Source of the DNA: JAQGMV01 sp050260255
GTDB lineage: Bacteria > Pseudomonadota > Gammaproteobacteria > Burkholderiales > SG8-41
Direction of reading: 5' to 3'
NCBI GenBank assembly: GCA_050260255.1
Contig: JBLNBW010000289.1
Span: 1-13,012, forward strand
Length of the DNA stretch: 13,012 nucleotides
In this document: piece by piece, positions 6,295 to 13,012 of the stretch
How positions within the stretch are numbered: position 1 is the stretch's first letter
How the letters are laid out: every line of letters begins with the position of its first letter
Position numbers and translations under genes: made by a program
The notes under the pieces: model-generated
Seen by the model: the letters and a program-made list of their open reading frames with translations, nothing else
The model's database searches: none
Told to the model about the DNA's origin: nothing

Positions 6295-6564
6295 CTATTC
6301 CGATTCGAAGATGAAGCCGTAGAGCAGAAAAACCATGCCGACCAGCGCGGCGATGAGGCGCACCGGGCGCAGGTCGACTTCGGTGGGGTAGACGACGAGG
6401 TCGAAGAAGAGCGCCACGTTGTTGACGGTGAGGCCCACGAAGCAGAAGCCGCTCCACAGCAGCAATCGAAGCTTGGTTGCGACATAAGCTCGAAACAGGC
6501 ACAGCGTGCATGCCAGGCTCGTCGCGATGGCGAGCAGGTACAGTGTGATGCGCGCGGTTTCCAT
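6295..6564 (-). CDS. DUF5985-like small membrane protein (first paralogue)
   Basis: 89 residues from the ATG at 6564, with AGGAAGGGG upstream inside the end of the preceding gene. An open frame back to 6597 adds 11 unlikely residues. Three hydrophobic helices are seen at about 6-25, 33-52 and 66-85, with an acidic loop YPTEVDLRP between the second and third. The start lies one base after the TGA of the winged-helix gene, which implies translational coupling. It shares sequence with the downstream paralogue. The family assignment to DUF5985 is from memory of its length and helix pattern, and the function is unknown. Confidence 0.85.
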   Translation of the reverse strand: METARITLYLLAIATSLACTLCLFRAYVATKLRLLLWSGFCFVGLTVNNVALFFDLVVYPTEVDLRPVRLIAALVGMVFLLYGFIFESE

Positions 6565-6565
6565 G

Positions 6566-6955
6566 TCACCCCTTCCTGAACTTGAATGCGTCCGCAAACG
6601 AACGGATCTTCTTGTCCTTGAGCGCGTAGATCAGCCGCACCAGCGAGACCGGCCTTTCGTTGTAAGCCTTCTCCAGCGCTGCTATGACGGTCGCGGTGTC
6701 CGGGGGCGGCGGCAAATATGCGTACCTCCCGTCCGCCCGCTTCTCGACGACCCGACAGCCCGTGAAGCCGTTCAGATAGTCGCGAACGAGCGATTCACTC
6801 ACGATATTGGGACGCAGCGACTGCGCGAGCTCGCCGGCGGTCCACAAACGCTCCGCGTTGCGTGCGAGAAGCAGCAGCAGCTCCACTGCCTCGATGCTGG
6901 GCGTGCAGAGCTGTATGAAATCGCAGAGATCGTCTGGGAAATCCGGATCGCGCAT
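6566..6955 (-). CDS. Winged-helix-like small protein coupled to the DUF5985-like pair
   Basis: 129 residues from the ATG at 6955; no clear Shine-Dalgarno site is seen. Residues about 19-82 (SIEAVELLLLLARNAERLWTAGELAQSLRPNIVSESLVRDYLNGFTGCRVVEKRADGRYAYLP) have the pattern of a winged helix: helix 1, helix-turn-helix, recognition helix, and a beta wing ending in RYAYLP. The C-terminal half (TVIAALEKAYNERPVSLVRLIYALKDKKIRSFADAFKFRKG) looks helical and basic. It is not a known full-length regulator family to me. The stop is one base before the next start, so it is made together with the two membrane proteins. It lies 85 bp behind the second hybrid kinase. It may regulate the operon or act as an adaptor rather than bind DNA. 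Confidence 0.8.
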   Translation of the reverse strand: MRDPDFPDDLCDFIQLCTPSIEAVELLLLLARNAERLWTAGELAQSLRPNIVSESLVRDYLNGFTGCRVVEKRADGRYAYLPPPPDTATVIAALEKAYNERPVSLVRLIYALKDKKIRSFADAFKFRKG

Positions 6956-7040
6956 TCGAGGTATGCCGGCGCTTGGCGGCCGGTCTGGTGAGCGGGAGTG
7001 CGACCCGACGTTCCCGCCGTGTCGCTTCGTTCATCGTGTT

Positions 7041-9236
7041 CTAGCCGGCTCCATACCGTTGCTTTGAATCGACGCGCGTGGAATCCAGCACCTCGCGCAG
7101 CATGGCGAGTTCGGCCGGCTTGACGAGGTGATGGTCGAAGCCCGCACGGCGGGAAAGCTCGTAGTCGGCACTCTGTCCATAGCCGCTCAGCGCGACGATG
7201 AGGCAGTCCTGCGTTTCCTCGTGCGCGCGCAGCAGCTTGGCGACGTCGAAGCCGCTCATGCCGGGGAGGCCGATATCGAGAAGGATGGCGTCGGGCTTGA
7301 GCTCGCGCGCCATGCGCAGCGCCGACGGGCCGTCATGGCAGACATGAACGGTATGCCCTTCGCCGCGCAGCAGCGTGGCGATCGTCTCCGCCGAATCGAC
7401 GTAATCGTCCACGATCAGGATAGAGCGTCGACCGTCCGGACCGAGTTCGCGCGACGCTCCCGCCTGGGGCGGCGGCTCTTCCATGGCGCGGGGCAGACGC
7501 ACGATGAACTCGCTGCCTTTGCCCAGGCCGTCGCTCAACGCCCGCACCGTTCCACCATGCAGATCGACGATGCGCTGCACGATGGTGAGGCCCACGCCGA
7601 GGCCGCCCTGCGAGCGGTCGAGCGAGCGGTCCGCCTGTGTGAAGAGATCGAAGATCTTCGCGAGCATCTCCGGGCGTATGCCGACGCCGTTGTCGCGCAC
7701 CGTGAAAACGACGTCGTCGTCCGCTGCTTGCGCCGATATGGAGATGCGTCCGCCGGGATCCGTGTACTTGGCGGCATTGTTCAGCAGATTCGAGAGCACC
7801 TGCGCGATGCGCGCTGCATCGCCGCGCAAGGTGAGCGGACGTGCCGGCGGATGCACCGAGAGCTCGTGGTGGCGATCGCCGATGACCGTAGAGCAGGTCT
7901 CCACTGCCATGCTCAGGACAGCGGCGACGTCTACGCGCTCGGACTTGAGCGTGATCTGACCCTGAGTGATCCGTGCGACGTCGAGCAGATCGTCCACGAG
8001 GCGCACCAGCTGGCGGCTTTGCCGTTCTAGGACGCGCGTCGCCCATGAGAGCCGTGCCGGATCCGGATGCGGCGCATCGAGTAGTTGCACTGCGTTGCGT
8101 ATCGGCGCAAGCGGATTACGCAGCTCGTGCGCAAGCATTGCAAGAAACTCGTTTTTGCGCTGGTCCTGTTCCTGGATGCGCGCGTACAGCATGCAGTTGT
8201 CGAGCGATATCGCGACGCGTCCCGCGAGATCGCCGGCGAGCTCGAGGGTGAGCGTGTCGAACGTGCGGTCCGGGGACGCCATGCCGAGCAGCAGCGTGCC
8301 AAGCGTGCGTCCGCGCGCGAGCAATGGCAGCACGGCGATGCGGCGTAGCGCGAGCGGTGGCTCGGGAGTGTAGCCTTCTTGCGCCGGCCGCCGGTCGTGA
8401 ATGAGAGTCGTGGTTCCTTCGATGTCATCGACGAGTCGCGTCTCCCCCGATGACAATGCTTCGGAGATCGCCTGGACCAGCACCCGATCGTCGATCTTGT
8501 CCAGCACGCTGTCGTGGCAGTGGTGAGCATCGTCGGGGTCCACCCAGCTTACCGCCACGAAAGGCGTCTCGCCATCCTGCTGACCGAGCGCAATCCCGCC
8601 GAGATCGGCGAGAAACGGAACCACGAAGCGCGCAAGCGATTTGGCTGTCGTATCGACATCGAGAGAGCTGGACAGCAGATGGCTCGCTTCGGCAAGGAAC
8701 GCCGAGCGGCGGCGCGATTCCTCTGCCGCAGCACGCGCCGCCTGCTCGTGCGCAAGCGCCACGCGGTTCTCCGCCTCGCGTTCGACCTGGCGCTGCATTT
8801 GGTGAAGCTGTACGAACACCTTCACCTTGGTGCGCAGCACTTCGGGCATGACCGGCGTCATGATGTAGTCGACCGCGCCCAGAGAATAGCCTTTCGCCGT
8901 GTGCATCTCCTCGATGTACGCCGTGAGGAAGATGATGGGCGTGTGCATGGTCTTGCGGCGCTGCCGGATGTAACCCGCCGTCTCGAGGCCGTCCATGCCG
9001 GGCATGTTGACGTCGAGCAGGATCACCGCGAACTCCTGCTTGAGCAGCATCTTCAGCGCCTCTTCGCCGGAATGCACGGCGACGATATTCTGGCCCAGCT
9101 CTTCGAGCATGGAGCGCAGGACGAGGATGTTCTCCGTCCGATCGTCGACGACCAGGATGCTGCTCTTGTCCTGGCTGTCGATTTGCGAGTGCGATGTCGC
9201 AGACACGATGGGTGCGCTGAAGTCGGGGCGATCCAT
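7041..9236 (-). CDS. Hybrid histidine kinase REC-GAF-HisKA-HATPase-REC
   Basis: 731 residues from the ATG at 9236. A GTG at 9251 overlaps the preceding stop as GTGA, adds five residues and is equally plausible. Domains: receiver 1 at 25-145 (Asp31/Asp32, phospho-acceptor Asp75 in LLDVNMPGMDG); a short coiled coil at 146-180; GAF at 185-345; HisKA with His370 in MLAHELRNPL; HATPase with N-box NLLNNAAK (484-490), DNGVGI (515-520) and GGLGVGL (544-550); receiver 2 at 604-720 (Asp610/611, Asp654 in LLDIGLPGM, Ser684, Lys706). In receiver 1 the usual Lys before Pro is Thr127 (DYIMTPV). There is no membrane helix, so it is probably cytoplasmic. With the kinase just upstream it forms a phosphorelay pair. 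No output domain is present, and the stimulus is unknown. Confidence 0.95.
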   Translation of the reverse strand: MDRPDFSAPIVSATSHSQIDSQDKSSILVVDDRTENILVLRSMLEELGQNIVAVHSGEEALKMLLKQEFAVILLDVNMPGMDGLETAGYIRQRRKTMHTPIIFLTAYIEEMHTAKGYSLGAVDYIMTPVMPEVLRTKVKVFVQLHQMQRQVEREAENRVALAHEQAARAAAEESRRRSAFLAEASHLLSSSLDVDTTAKSLARFVVPFLADLGGIALGQQDGETPFVAVSWVDPDDAHHCHDSVLDKIDDRVLVQAISEALSSGETRLVDDIEGTTTLIHDRRPAQEGYTPEPPLALRRIAVLPLLARGRTLGTLLLGMASPDRTFDTLTLELAGDLAGRVAISLDNCMLYARIQEQDQRKNEFLAMLAHELRNPLAPIRNAVQLLDAPHPDPARLSWATRVLERQSRQLVRLVDDLLDVARITQGQITLKSERVDVAAVLSMAVETCSTVIGDRHHELSVHPPARPLTLRGDAARIAQVLSNLLNNAAKYTDPGGRISISAQAADDDVVFTVRDNGVGIRPEMLAKIFDLFTQADRSLDRSQGGLGVGLTIVQRIVDLHGGTVRALSDGLGKGSEFIVRLPRAMEEPPPQAGASRELGPDGRRSILIVDDYVDSAETIATLLRGEGHTVHVCHDGPSALRMARELKPDAILLDIGLPGMSGFDVAKLLRAHEETQDCLIVALSGYGQSADYELSRRAGFDHHLVKPAELAMLREVLDSTRVDSKQRYGAG

Positions 9237-9247
9237 GACCGGGTTGT

Positions 9248-13012
<3,765 letters not shown>

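Noticed and set aside
6992..7017. GCGGGA...TCCCGC inverted repeat in the 85-bp gap after the second kinase
   Set aside because: The arms are six bases with a 14-base loop and no T-run, which is too weak to call a terminator or operator.

Overview
The window is GC-rich and densely coded, and it looks like the chromosome of a betaproteobacterium, most likely Burkholderiales-like. The reasons are a Bug/TctC-type tricarboxylate-transporter receptor, a short CxxCxGxG protein of a kind I remember from that order, DUF5985-like membrane proteins next to large hybrid histidine kinases, and strong G/C at third codon positions. Taxonomy is inferred from gene content only. I see no tRNA, rRNA, insertion sequence, phage gene or CRISPR array.

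Left part (1-3117, all minus strand). In transcription order: a 61-residue protein with two CxxCxGxG knuckles; a zinc-free medium-chain (quinone oxidoreductase-like) dehydrogenase; a secreted Bug-family solute receptor 45 bp behind it, probably in the same operon; and a small multi-helix membrane protein. Bases 1-310 hold no gene I can support.

Middle part (3118-4877, plus strand). A divergent spacer with two perfect inverted repeats leads into a HAD-superfamily phosphatase whose conserved N-terminus and Shine-Dalgarno site point to a CTG start. A weakly supported 145-residue hypothetical follows, then a 25-codon ORF behind a strong ribosome-binding site. This block converges on the next minus-strand block across a short, stem-rich spacer.

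Right part (4878-13012, all minus strand). This reads as one signalling neighbourhood. First comes a very large hybrid kinase, cut by the window edge, with a 92-residue poly-HAMP repeat, GAF, HisKA, HATPase and three receiver domains (one pseudo-receiver). It overlaps or abuts a second hybrid kinase (REC-GAF-HisKA-HATPase-REC). An 85-bp gap follows, then a tightly coupled set of a winged-helix-like protein and two paralogous DUF5985-like three-helix membrane proteins. A D-2-hydroxyacid dehydrogenase lacking the family's catalytic histidine comes 39 bp later.

The most interesting parts are the poly-HAMP kinase, which resembles fungal group III (Nik1/Os-1) osmosensing kinases; the compact helix-turn-helix plus paired membrane protein module beside it; and the dehydrogenase with Arg in place of the catalytic His. 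Nothing in the window directly shows what the kinases sense, and no DNA-binding response regulator is encoded here.
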